This document shows positions 16,129 through 23,544 of a stretch of 32,207 bases of DNA, in pieces. The notes beneath the pieces were generated by a model that searched no databases, was not told the DNA's origin, and saw only the letters and a list, made by a program, of their open reading frames with translations. The translations under genes were made by a program, and so were the position numbers. The DNA comes from a bacterium. Lineage in GTDB: Bacteria; Sysuimicrobiota; Sysuimicrobiia; Sysuimicrobiales; Segetimicrobiaceae. How positions within the stretch are numbered: the first letter of the stretch is position 1; each line of letters starts with the position of its first letter. The stretch covers positions 1 through 32,207 of the forward strand of contig DATGJN010000010.1 of the NCBI GenBank assembly GCA_035295165.1, written 5' to 3'.

Positions 16129-17679
16129 GTGAGCGTCGTCTCTGCGCCGTCGCTGCGCGAGAGCGGCCGGTCGCGCCGCGTCCCGGACCCGTGCACGGTG
16201 GTCATCTTCGGCGCCACGGGGGATCTGACGCACCGCAAGCTGATGCCGGCGCTGTACCGGCTCGCGCGACTGGGCCGTATCAGCCCCGCCTGCGCGGTGG
16301 TGGGCGTGGCCCGCCGCGCGAAGACCGACGACGCCTTTCGGACGGAAATGGCGGACGCGGTGCTCGGGCCGTCCCCCTCCCAGGCCGACCGGTCGGCCTG
16401 GGAGACGTTCGCGCAGGGTCTGTCCTACGTGCAGGCGGAGTTCGGCGATGCCCAGGCGTACGAGCGGCTGCGGGACGCGCTCGACCGTCTGGACCAGGAT
16501 CGGGGCACCGGCGGCAATCGCGTGTACTATCTCGCGACCGCGCCCGAGTTCTATGCCGAGATCGTCCAGCACCTCGGCAGCCGCGGGCTCGTCGCGAATG
16601 CCTCGCCGGCCGTCGACGGGGGGCGGCGGTGGACCCGCCTCATCGTGGAGAAGCCGTTCGGCCGCGATCTGCGGAGCGCGCGGGAACTCAACCAGACGCT
16701 GCAGCGGGTGTTCCGCGAGAACCAGATCTACCGCATCGACCACTATCTCGGCAAGGAGACCGTCCAGAACATCCTGGTGTTCCGGTTCGCCAACGGCATC
16801 TTCGAGCCGATCTGGAACCAGCACTTCATCGATCACGTCCAGATCACGGTCGCCGAGACGGTCGGCGTGGAGGCGCGGGCCGGCTACTACGAGACCGCCG
16901 GGGTCGTGCGCGACATCGTGCAGAACCACATGATGCAGCTCCTGACGCTCGTCGCGATGGAGGCCCCGGTCGCGTTCGAGGCCGACGAGGTGCGCGAGGA
17001 GAAGGTCAAGGTGCTCCGCGCCGCGAGGCGGTTCTCCTCGGAGGACGTCGCGCGAAACGTCGTCGTCGGCCAGTACGGTCGCGGCACCGTTGGGCCAGAA
17101 CAGGTGTCCGGCTACCTGCAGGAGCCGCGGGTGGCGGAGGATTCGCGCACGCCGACGTTCGTCGCGATGCGTGTGCTGATCGACAGCTGGCGGTGGGCCG
17201 GGGTGCCGTTCTTCCTGCGGTCGGGCAAGCGCCTGCCGAAGCGGGTGACCGAGATCGCCGTGCAGTTCAAACGCCCGCCGCTCAGGATGTTCCGCGAGGG
17301 CGGGCGCGAGCCGAACCTGCTTGCACTCAGGATTCAGCCAGACGAGGGGATCTCGCTGCGGTTCGTCGCGAAGGCGCCCGGGACCACGACGACGCTGCGT
17401 CCGGTGGACATGGGCTTCGCCTACGCGGAGGCGTTCGGGGTCGGCGAGGAGTTGTCGGAGTACGAACGGCTCCTGCTGGACTGCATGGCCGGCGATCCGA
17501 CGCTGTTCACCCGCCGGGACGAAGTCGAGGAGGCCTGGGAGTTGTTGGCGCCCGTGCTCACATGGTGGGAGGAGGCTGCGGCGCCGTCCGTGCCGCAGCC
17601 CTACGCCGCCGGCACCTGGGGACCCGACGCCGCCCGCGTGCTGATCGAGCGGGATGCCCGTCGCTGGCGGACGCCGTGA
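16129..17679 (+). CDS. zwf: Glucose-6-phosphate 1-dehydrogenase
   Basis: 516 residues from GTG 16129. It oxidises glucose-6-phosphate to 6-phosphogluconolactone, the first step of the oxidative pathway. Visible signatures: nucleotide-binding VVIFGATGDLTHRKLMPALY, EKPFGRD at about 174-180, and the substrate and active-site motif RIDHYLGKE at about 202-210, followed by ETVQNILVFRFAN. The C-terminal domain has FFLRSGKRLPKR and DCMAGDPTLFTRRDEVEEAW. It lies between gnd and pgl with gaps of 3 and 4 bases. No opcA gene (the G6PDH assembly protein often beside zwf in actinobacteria) is present here. Confidence 0.97.
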   Translation: MSVVSAPSLRESGRSRRVPDPCTVVIFGATGDLTHRKLMPALYRLARLGRISPACAVVGVARRAKTDDAFRTEMADAVLGPSPSQADRSAWETFAQGLSYVQAEFGDAQAYERLRDALDRLDQDRGTGGNRVYYLATAPEFYAEIVQHLGSRGLVANASPAVDGGRRWTRLIVEKPFGRDLRSARELNQTLQRVFRENQIYRIDHYLGKETVQNILVFRFANGIFEPIWNQHFIDHVQITVAETVGVEARAGYYETAGVVRDIVQNHMMQLLTLVAMEAPVAFEADEVREEKVKVLRAARRFSSEDVARNVVVGQYGRGTVGPEQVSGYLQEPRVAEDSRTPTFVAMRVLIDSWRWAGVPFFLRSGKRLPKRVTEIAVQFKRPPLRMFREGGREPNLLALRIQPDEGISLRFVAKAPGTTTTLRPVDMGFAYAEAFGVGEELSEYERLLLDCMAGDPTLFTRRDEVEEAWELLAPVLTWWEEAAAPSVPQPYAAGTWGPDAARVLIERDARRWRTP

Positions 17680-17683
17680 GCCG

Positions 17684-18469
17684 ATGACGGTTCCGCGATC
17701 GCCGGCCCCGTCTCTCTCCGTCGTCGTTCGTCCCGATTTGGAACGGGCGTCCGCGGAGGTGGCGGAGCACTTGGTCTCCTCCGTGCGATCGGCCGTGGCC
17801 GCGCGCGGCGAGTGCGCGATCGCGCTGGCCGGAGGCAATACGCCGAGACGACTCTACGAGTTGCTCGCGGGCGAGCCGTACCGCGACCGCATTCCGTGGG
17901 GTCGGCTGCGCGTGTTCTTTGGCGACGAGCGGGACGTTCCGCCCGACGACGCCCGGAGCAACTACCACATGGCGCGAGTGGCGCTGCTGGCGCGCGTTCC
18001 GGTGCCGGCAGAACGTGTGCACCGTATGCCGGCGGAGCGGCCCGACCTCGATGCGGCGGCCGAGGAGTACGAGCGCACGCTGCGCCGCTACCTCCCCATC
18101 GCGTCGGACAGGTGGCCGCGGCTCGACTGGGTATTGCTCGGTCTGGGCGACAACGCCCATACGGCGTCGCTGTTTCCTGGGACGCCGGTCGTGCGCGAGG
18201 CCCGCCGAGCGATCGTGGCCCTGTACGTCCCGGAGCTGCGCGCGAATCGGATGACCGTGACGCCGCCGCTCCTCAACCACGCTGCCGCGGTGGTGTTCCT
18301 CGCGGCGGGCGCGGGCAAGGCGGACGCGGTGCGGCGGGTGTTGGAGGGTCCCTGGGATCCGGACGCGGCGCCCGCCCAGGTCGTGCGTCCCGTGGACGGT
18401 ACGCTTCTGTGGCTCCTGGATGTGGCTGCGGCCGCGCGGCTCACCCAGCCGGTGCCGGGGCCGCGCTAG
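17684..18469 (+). CDS. pgl: 6-Phosphogluconolactonase
   Basis: 261 residues from ATG 17684, four bases after the zwf stop. Hydrolyses 6-phosphogluconolactone to 6-phosphogluconate. SugarP-isomerase fold with LAGGNTPRRLYELL (about 47-60), FFGDERDVPPDDARSNYHMA and LLGLGDNAHTASLFPG, all expected for the DevB/Pgl family. It completes the oxidative branch in this operon (zwf, pgl, gnd). The stop codon overlaps by 3 bases with the stop codon of the convergent ATPase gene, so the two transcripts must overlap. Confidence 0.96.
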   Translation: MTVPRSPAPSLSVVVRPDLERASAEVAEHLVSSVRSAVAARGECAIALAGGNTPRRLYELLAGEPYRDRIPWGRLRVFFGDERDVPPDDARSNYHMARVALLARVPVPAERVHRMPAERPDLDAAAEEYERTLRRYLPIASDRWPRLDWVLLGLGDNAHTASLFPGTPVVREARRAIVALYVPELRANRMTVTPPLLNHAAAVVFLAAGAGKADAVRRVLEGPWDPDAAPAQVVRPVDGTLLWLLDVAAAARLTQPVPGPR

Positions 18470-18894
18470 ACTCTCCCGGCGCGTTCCGCCATCGGCGCGG
18501 GCAGACGCCGGCTGAGAGAGATCGTCGTCCCGCCTGGACCCTGCGTGACCTTCCACGCGTCGGTGAAACGATCGATGACGAACAGTCCGCGACCGTTCGG
18601 CGCCATCGGACCCGGGCATGTGGCGAGGTTGACGGCCCATCCCGTCTTGGGGCTGGTGACCTCGATGACGCAAAAAGCTGCATCCGTCCGCAGGGTCACA
18701 GCGATGTCGTCCGCGGCCTGGCTGTCCGGCCCGGGCGCGCCGTAGAGCACGGCGTTCGTCATCGCTTCGCCGACCGCGACCAGCAACTCATCCACCACAT
18801 CGTCCGGATAGCCCAGCTCCCGCAACCGGGGCCGGATGCGCCACCGGGCTTCCCTCGGCGCGGTGGAGCGCCGCAGCAGTCGAAATGTCAGCAT
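18466..18894 (-). CDS. RsbW/SpoIIAB-like histidine-kinase-type ATPase (anti-sigma factor family)
   Basis: 142 residues with a single HATPase_c_2 domain. The N box is GEAMTNAVLYG (conserved Glu and Asn), the G1 region is SPKTGWAVN, and the lid/G2 region is NGRGLFVIDRFTDAW. Proteins of this size are serine kinases that bind sigma factors or phosphorylate STAS-domain antagonists. No sigma factor, STAS protein or PP2C phosphatase is adjacent, so the partner is unknown. Start ATG 18894 has only a weak ribosome binding site. It converges with pgl with overlapping stops and is divergent from nothing nearby; hisC lies upstream on the same strand, 217 bases away. Confidence 0.85.
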   Translation of the reverse strand: MLTFRLLRRSTAPREARWRIRPRLRELGYPDDVVDELLVAVGEAMTNAVLYGAPGPDSQAADDIAVTLRTDAAFCVIEVTSPKTGWAVNLATCPGPMAPNGRGLFVIDRFTDAWKVTQGPGGTTISLSRRLPAPMAERAGRV

Positions 18895-19082
18895 TTGGTC
18901 TCGCCACCGCTACCTATTTTCCCCGTTTTCCCGTGAGGCTCACGCCACGGCGCCGGGCCGGCCGCGGCCGCGCCCGCACCCACACCATGGAGCGCGTCCC
19001 GCACGCATGGCTGCGGGCGAGGGTGGTGCTCCTCCGCGTGCGCGCCACCAATCGACGCTTCGCGGCGGCGTCCGCAGGCACC

Positions 19083-19108
19083 GCCTCCGGGCGATCCCGC
19101 CCGGAGGC
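19083..19108 (-). terminator. GC-rich hairpin after hisC, probable terminator
   Basis: GCCTCCGGGCG (19083-19093) and CGCCCGGAGGC (19098-19108) form a perfect 11-bp stem with a 4-base loop, starting 4 bases beyond the hisC stop codon. There is no U-tract, so termination would be of the U-less kind or the hairpin would only protect the 3' end. Confidence 0.6.
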
Positions 19109-19111
19109 CCA

Positions 19112-20212
19112 TCAACGCTCCCCGAGTACCTGCGCCAGCGCTTCGACGAGCCGCGCGTTCTCCGCGGGGGTCCCCACGGTGATGCGCGCCCAGGTCGGGA
19201 GCCTCCACAGGGCGCCCGGTCGGATGATGACCCCGCTTGCGAGGAGTCGCTCCGCGATCTCGGCGGCCGGGCGGCCGAGGCCGACGAGGATGAAGTTGGC
19301 CTGGGTCGGCAGGTGCTGGAGCCCCATCTCCGTGAACGCGCGTCCCAGGAACGCCTTGCCCGCGCGGTTGTTTTCGAAGGACGCGCGCAGGTACGCGTTA
19401 TCGTCCAGGATCGCCTCTGCGGCGACCTGGGCGAGCCGGTCCACGGCAAACGGCTCCCGAACCTGGTTCATGCACGCGATGAGGCCCGGGTCCGCGATCG
19501 CGTAGCCTACCCGCAGCCCCGCCAGGCCGTAGATCTTTGAGAACGTCCGCAGGACCATGAGGTTAGGATGCTCGCGCACGAGCGCCGCGCCGTCGGGGAA
19601 CGCCGCATCGTCCGCCCATTCCGCGTAGGCTTCGTCGAAGACGACGAGCGTGTCCGGAGACACGCTCGCCAGCAGCGCGTCCGCCTCGTCTCGCCGGATG
19701 GTTGTGCCGGTTGGGTTGTTGGGGTTGCAGACGATGACGGCCTTCGCCCCGTCCGCTGCGGCCGCCATCGCCTGGACGTCCACACGCCAGTCTTTGAGCG
19801 GTACTTCAACCGGGACCGCGCCCAAGACGAGGGCCAGGGACGCGTACGCGGTATACGTGGGCGCGGCGACGACGCAACGGTCGCCGGCGTCAAGAAACGC
19901 GAGCCCGAGGCACGTCAGCACGTTGTCCACGCCGTTCGCGAAGAACAGGTGCTCGGGCGTGACCCCGAGGCGTGCGGAGACCAGGCGTCGCAGCCGCGAG
20001 CACTCGGGGTCCGGGTAGTGGTGGATGCGGTCGATCGCGGCGATGAGTGCCTCGCGGACGCGCGGGGACAGCCCGAGCGGGTTCTCGTTGCTGCCCAGCT
20101 TGGTAACGTCACACACTCCGTACTGCTCCATGACGTCCTCGGCGGACCGGCCCGGTATGTAGGGCTCGAGCGCAGACAGCGCCTTTCGTGCGAGGGGGTG
20201 GGTCTGGCTCAC
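19112..20212 (-). CDS. hisC: Histidinol-phosphate aminotransferase
   Basis: 366 residues. Class I/II PLP aminotransferase of the HisC type, converting histidinol phosphate and 2-oxoglutarate to imidazole-acetol phosphate and glutamate in reverse. Signatures: KLGSNENPLGLSPRV near the N-terminus, CNPNNPTGT, DEAYAEW, and the PLP lysine in RTFSKIYGLAGLRVGYA. The GTG at 20212 was preferred to an ATG at 20275, because GGAAGGGAG stands 7 bases before it and the family length is then normal. No other his genes are in the window, so a broader role on aromatic amino acids is possible. A strong hairpin follows the stop. Confidence 0.92.
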   Translation of the reverse strand: MSQTHPLARKALSALEPYIPGRSAEDVMEQYGVCDVTKLGSNENPLGLSPRVREALIAAIDRIHHYPDPECSRLRRLVSARLGVTPEHLFFANGVDNVLTCLGLAFLDAGDRCVVAAPTYTAYASLALVLGAVPVEVPLKDWRVDVQAMAAAADGAKAVIVCNPNNPTGTTIRRDEADALLASVSPDTLVVFDEAYAEWADDAAFPDGAALVREHPNLMVLRTFSKIYGLAGLRVGYAIADPGLIACMNQVREPFAVDRLAQVAAEAILDDNAYLRASFENNRAGKAFLGRAFTEMGLQHLPTQANFILVGLGRPAAEIAERLLASGVIIRPGALWRLPTWARITVGTPAENARLVEALAQVLGER

Positions 20213-20359
20213 GGTCTGGCTCCCTTCCTTGATGCTCTCGGCGAGTGTTTCAGCGTACGCGCGGCTCGCGGTCATGCGGCTTGCCGCTACCTCTGTGATG
20301 CGCGGGGCGCCGCGGGTTCAGGGTATCGGGAACGCGCCCGGGTGTCCAGGCCTCGCGGC

Positions 20360-20935
20360 TCACCGCCGTCTGCGGCCGGTCCGAGGAATGGTGCCCGCCA
20401 GCACGAGCGCAACGAAGCGGCGGAGAACATCAGCGCTGACCGCTGGCGGGAGACCTGCCTGCCGCGCCCATCCGCGAAGCCGCCCCTCCGCGAGCGCCGC
20501 CGCGACCGCTTTGGCGGTGATCCGAGTCGATCCGGGAGCCCGTCCCGCGTAGTCCGCGGGTTCCTCTGCTACGGCATCCGCGGGGGCTTCGGTCGGCGGG
20601 ACCGAAAGACGCCGGTCAAGCGCCCGGAGCAGCCGCAGGTGTTCCGCTCGGACCTTAGCCGGCGAACGGAGCGAGGTCGACCGAGCCACCCTGGGCCGGC
20701 GGCGCCCTGCGCCGGTGCCAAGGAACGTCTCAGCCGGAACTTCCAGCACCTCAGCCATGCGCACCAGTTCTGCCAAGGCGATCCTGCGCTGACCCATCTC
20801 GTACCGGTCGATCGCGCTCGCGGACCGCCCGAGGCGAACGCCGAGTGCAGCCTGGGACAATCCCGCCTCGAGGCGAAACGTTCGGATCTGCTGCCCGAGC
20901 CTCATGTAGAATCCGGCGGTGGGGCGCGTTGACAT
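20360..20935 (-). CDS. XRE-family transcriptional regulator
   Basis: 191 residues. The N-terminal HTH_3/Cro-C1 domain spans about residues 11-67 (LGQQIRTFRLEAGLSQAALG, then SASAIDRYEMGQRRIA). The rest is an unrecognised alpha-helical region, with a basic tail. The start at 20935 is chosen because a good promoter places the transcript start about 6 bases upstream, giving a nearly leaderless mRNA; the next ATG at 20905 is an alternative. The start codon itself lies inside a TGACATTTTGTCA dyad, so repression at this site would block its own transcription. Divergent from a second HTH gene at 21105. Confidence 0.85.
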   Translation of the reverse strand: MSTRPTAGFYMRLGQQIRTFRLEAGLSQAALGVRLGRSASAIDRYEMGQRRIALAELVRMAEVLEVPAETFLGTGAGRRRPRVARSTSLRSPAKVRAEHLRLLRALDRRLSVPPTEAPADAVAEEPADYAGRAPGSTRITAKAVAAALAEGRLRGWARQAGLPPAVSADVLRRFVALVLAGTIPRTGRRRR

Positions 20936-20942
20936 TTTGTCA
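20930..20942. promoter_or_regulatory. Operator-like dyad A, TGACA-TTT-TGTCA
   Basis: A perfect 5-bp inverted repeat with a 3-base centre. It covers the predicted start point and the start codon of the minus-strand XRE gene. The same motif recurs at 21031-21043 and in degenerate form between them. Confidence 0.6.
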
Positions 20943-20947
20943 CACCG

Positions 20948-20976
20948 ACCATACCACACGATCCCCACATTGCCAA
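20948..20976 (-). promoter_or_regulatory. Promoter of the XRE regulator gene (minus strand)
   Basis: On the minus strand TTGGCA (20976-20971) and TATGGT (20953-20948) are exactly 17 bases apart, the latter with a TGTGG extension just upstream. The start point would be near 20941, inside the dyad at 20930-20942 and about 6 bases before the ATG at 20935. Confidence 0.65.
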
Positions 20977-20983
20977 GACACCT

Positions 20984-20996
20984 CGACGATTCGTCA
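20984..20996. promoter_or_regulatory. Operator-like dyad B (degenerate), CGACG-ATT-CGTCA
   Basis: Same 5-3-5 geometry as the perfect dyads, with GACG/CGTC arms in place of GACA/TGTC. It lies just upstream of the minus-strand -35. Calling it a binding site is inference from geometry. Confidence 0.35.
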
Positions 20997-21008
20997 ACGA
21001 CGGAACAA

Positions 21009-21021
21009 TGACATTTCGGCA
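21009..21021. promoter_or_regulatory. Operator-like dyad C (half-degenerate), TGACA-TTT-CGGCA
   Basis: The left half-site is the perfect TGACA; the right half has two changes from TGTCA. Positioned 22 bases (centre to centre) from dyad D, about two helical turns, which would allow side-by-side binding on one face. Confidence 0.4.
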
Positions 21022-21029
21022 AGTTTGCA

Positions 21030-21058
21030 TTGACAAATTGTCACATTCTCGTTAACCT
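21030..21058 (+). promoter_or_regulatory. Promoter of the plus-strand HTH gene
   Basis: A consensus TTGACA (21030-21035) is followed after 17 bases by TAACCT (21053-21058). The predicted leader is about 40 bases and holds an AGAGGAG ribosome binding site before ATG 21105. Confidence 0.6.
21031..21043. promoter_or_regulatory. Operator-like dyad D, TGACA-AAT-TGTCA
   Basis: A perfect inverted repeat (6-bp arms, one-base centre, if the inner bases are counted). It overlaps the -35 hexamer of the plus-strand HTH gene promoter, a position at which a bound repressor would exclude RNA polymerase. Confidence 0.6.
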
Positions 21059-21104
21059 GGGCACGACCGCTTCGCCTCACGACGGCCAGAGGAGTCGGCG
21101 GAAC

Positions 21105-21563
21105 ATGCAGGTGCGTTTGAAGCGCGAGGTAGTCGAGATGGCTATTCTTCGCCGGAACCTGACAAAGACGGCGCTCGCCCGCCTGGCCGGGCTCCACCGG
21201 ACACACCTGTCCGATCTGCTCGCCGGCCGTACCGCTCCCGGTCCCCAGACCAGGCAACGGATCCTCGACGTGTTGGGCGGGGTGTTTGACGACTACTTCG
21301 AGGTCATGCGGGTGCGGGGCAGGGTTCCAGACGCGGAACGCGTCCAGCAGCTCCTCGGCGCAAGCCGCAGTCTGGTGGGGAACGAACCGGTTGGAACACA
21401 GGACCGTCTGCTCCGCATGCGCGACACCCTGCAGATTGGACTTCCACTCGCGCCCGAAGACCGAGTATGGCTCGACGTCGCGTGGAAGTCGAAACGCACC
21501 GGGACGCGTGGAGGTCGGGCGGCTCCGTCGGCCGGAACAACCGCCCCGAGGACACGCCGGTGA
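21105..21563 (+). CDS. Small HTH (Cro/C1-like) protein
   Basis: 152 residues from ATG 21105 with AGAGGAG upstream. Residues about 8-58 form a helix-turn-helix domain of the XRE superfamily (LTKTALARLAGLHRTHLSDL, then QTRQRILDVLG). The remaining part is helical and basic, and I recognise no domain. The frame upstream of 21105 overlaps the promoter and is not used. The gene is divergent from the larger XRE regulator, and the shared 169-base region carries the dyad motifs, so one or both products probably act there. No toxin, integrase or phage gene is recognisable next to it. Confidence 0.75.
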   Translation: MQVRLKREVVEMAILRRNLTKTALARLAGLHRTHLSDLLAGRTAPGPQTRQRILDVLGGVFDDYFEVMRVRGRVPDAERVQQLLGASRSLVGNEPVGTQDRLLRMRDTLQIGLPLAPEDRVWLDVAWKSKRTGTRGGRAAPSAGTTAPRTRR

Positions 21564-22143
21564 CAGCCTGCCTCGGCCGTGGGCACCTCGCGCGGCGCGA
21601 AAACGAGTTGCGAACTACCTCCCGCGTAGGACGGGATGCTCCTGAGCAATGGACGCTCTGGACGACACATTTGCAAGGTTGGACGCGAGACGTTCAGTCA
21701 TCCTCGCCCACTCGCATCGTATGGTTTCCGGCTAAGTACTGAGTCGAGGCGGCGCAGAAAGAGGCGCGCCACCACTATGACAAGATGACGTCGGAAGGTG
21801 CAGGCCTCCTCATCGGACAGGCCTGGATGTGATCCCTGCGGGCGCAGACGTTTATCATCACTCCATTCGTTGAGGTCGCGGCTAACAAACGGCGGCGCGA
21901 GATTCGCCAGGTGTTGGAGTCGGGCTTCACCGGGTTTGATCGCTGGTCCGTTCTTCGGATCGAGCAGCGGGGCCATCTCATCGAAAAGGGATTCGTACCA
22001 TGTACGGAGCTGGCCGTTCCCCGAGGCGCAATGCCCCTGCGGACGAGCAGTGCGTGCCTGATCGACGTGCCCGAGCGGGGGTTCTTAGGTTACTGTGGAT
22101 GACCCGGTGAATCGACGGACCTCTCCACACGCATCATTTGCTC
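21564..22143. other. Gap between HTH gene and glycosyltransferase, possible decayed gene
   Basis: 580 bases without a convincing gene. On the plus strand three protein-like stretches occur in succession, interrupted by stops: a 28-codon frame from ATG 21648 (MDALDDTFARLDARRS), a segment ending at a stop near 21830 (EAAQKEARHHYDKMTSEGAG), and one from about 21836 to 22102 containing TFIITPFVEVAANKRRREI. I do not recognise any of them. They may be fragments of one or more decayed genes, but chance open frames are also possible. Local GC is visibly lower than in the flanking housekeeping genes. Confidence 0.35.
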
Positions 22144-23103
22144 TCAGAGCGCGAAGTATCGCCGCACAACGTTCGGCGCACTCCGAGCGAGGACCTCGCC
22201 GAGAAAACACAGGAGGTAGAATGCCGTGGCCGCCGCGAACCCCGCCGGAACACTCACGCGGGGCGTACTTGCCTCGCCATGTCTGTAAACCGCGCTGCGC
22301 CATGCTCGCGCCTCGTCTCGCCAAAACCTCCTGACCATGGCGCGGAACGTCAACATCTCGTGGGTTCCCGCGATGCGGGGGAACTGATAGCGATCGTGCC
22401 CCTCGCAGATGCCGGTGCGGACAAAGTGACCGACCCCGCGGGGCGCCGGGTGTGCCGTCCGCGCAGACGGGTTCATATGGATCGCAATCCCATCCGCGAG
22501 TAAGCGCTGCGCGAGCCGGTAGCATTGGCCCCGGAATTGTTCGACGTCGTCCGGGAAGGGGTACCGCGTGAAGACGTCGCGACGGAACGCAACGTTGTTG
22601 GCGAAGAACCATGAGTTGGGATGCGGCGCTCCATCGCGTGACCGCACCGGAAACATCAGCCATCCGACCGCCATCGCATCACGGTAGAGGCCGCCGGTCT
22701 CGATGTATGTGTTGCCGGCGCAGACGAGGATCGCGGGATCATCGAATGCCCGCAGCAACTGGCGCAGCCAGCCGCTCTCGGGGACGACATCGCAATCCAC
22801 GAAGACGAGGATGTTCCCGTTGGCAAGGCGAGCCCCTTCGTTCTTCAACTGGTAGTACGCGAGGCCACGGGTTGGAATCACGCGCACGGCGGCCGACGTG
22901 CGGCCCAGGACGCGATCGGTGATCCCACGGACGTGCGAGCCGTCGATCGAGAGTTCATTGTAGAGTATCAGTATTTCACACGGTTCCGGTACCTCCTGAA
23001 CCTGATCGCGCAGCGCCTCGAGCATCTGTTGGCCGCGGGCGATTTCCGCAAACCGCACGTTGTCCCATTCCACGATCAGCGAAACGGCGCAGGTTCCAGT
23101 CAT
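22144..23103 (-). CDS. Family 2 glycosyltransferase
   Basis: 319 residues. GT-A fold transferase: an N-terminal nucleotide-sugar region, LKNEGARLANGNILVFVDCD with the metal-binding D-C-D at 103-105, and FANNVAFRRDVF in the acceptor part. A hydrophobic segment near 290-310 (FAAATAFYLLCFLGEVLA) would tether the C-terminus to the membrane. Such enzymes build cell-surface polysaccharide or glycolipid; donor and acceptor are unknown. It stands alone, without other polysaccharide genes, between a gene-poor gap and another gap. Start ATG 23103 is preceded by GGGGGGAC. Codon usage is less GC-biased than in the pentose-phosphate genes, which may indicate later acquisition. Confidence 0.85.
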   Translation of the reverse strand: MTGTCAVSLIVEWDNVRFAEIARGQQMLEALRDQVQEVPEPCEILILYNELSIDGSHVRGITDRVLGRTSAAVRVIPTRGLAYYQLKNEGARLANGNILVFVDCDVVPESGWLRQLLRAFDDPAILVCAGNTYIETGGLYRDAMAVGWLMFPVRSRDGAPHPNSWFFANNVAFRRDVFTRYPFPDDVEQFRGQCYRLAQRLLADGIAIHMNPSARTAHPAPRGVGHFVRTGICEGHDRYQFPRIAGTHEMLTFRAMVRRFWRDEARAWRSAVYRHGEASTPRVSVPAGFAAATAFYLLCFLGEVLARSAPNVVRRYFAL

Positions 23104-23544
23104 TTCGTCCCCCCGGCGAGCAGCTCGGGTAGGTGCAAACCTCGGCCAATTGATTCCGCGATCCCTCCTCCTCGTCCCTCCTCCGTTTGACCGATCCGAC
23201 GCTCGTCGACGGCGTGGTTGCCGTGCTGGCCGGCCCGCCGTTCTTCAGCCGCTCTTCGGTTGCTGGCGCATCTCTCGGGCGCGTTTTGCCGTGCCCTCGA
23301 AAGAGGCGGGCGCGCCGAGGTGTTGAACCGTCCCGAACGGCCCCGAACCTCTACGAAGGCCAGGCACGAACTCGGCCCGGTAGCCTATATGAACCCAGAC
23401 GTTCCGCGAAAGCCCCCGATCCGAAACGATTATCCAATCTTTACTTGCCCTTAGCGCATCTCCGTACCGCTCATTCGGATCCCCTCGGATAATGAAGACG
23501 CCGGGCCGCGGAATGCGACGAGGCCCAGGCGGAAGGGGGTCGCC
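23104..23544. other. Intergenic region upstream of glycosyltransferase and MBL gene
   Basis: 441 bases between two divergent genes. Short frames exist on both strands, but none has a ribosome binding site or recognisable domain. GATAAT (23488-23493) could be a -10 for the downstream metallo-hydrolase, but no matching -35 is present. I see no repeats or RNA gene. Confidence 0.5.

Noticed and set aside
15076-17838. 920-codon minus-strand frame opposite gnd and zwf
   Set aside because: Runs across two well-identified genes; no recognisable domain, and composition typical of antisense in GC-rich DNA.
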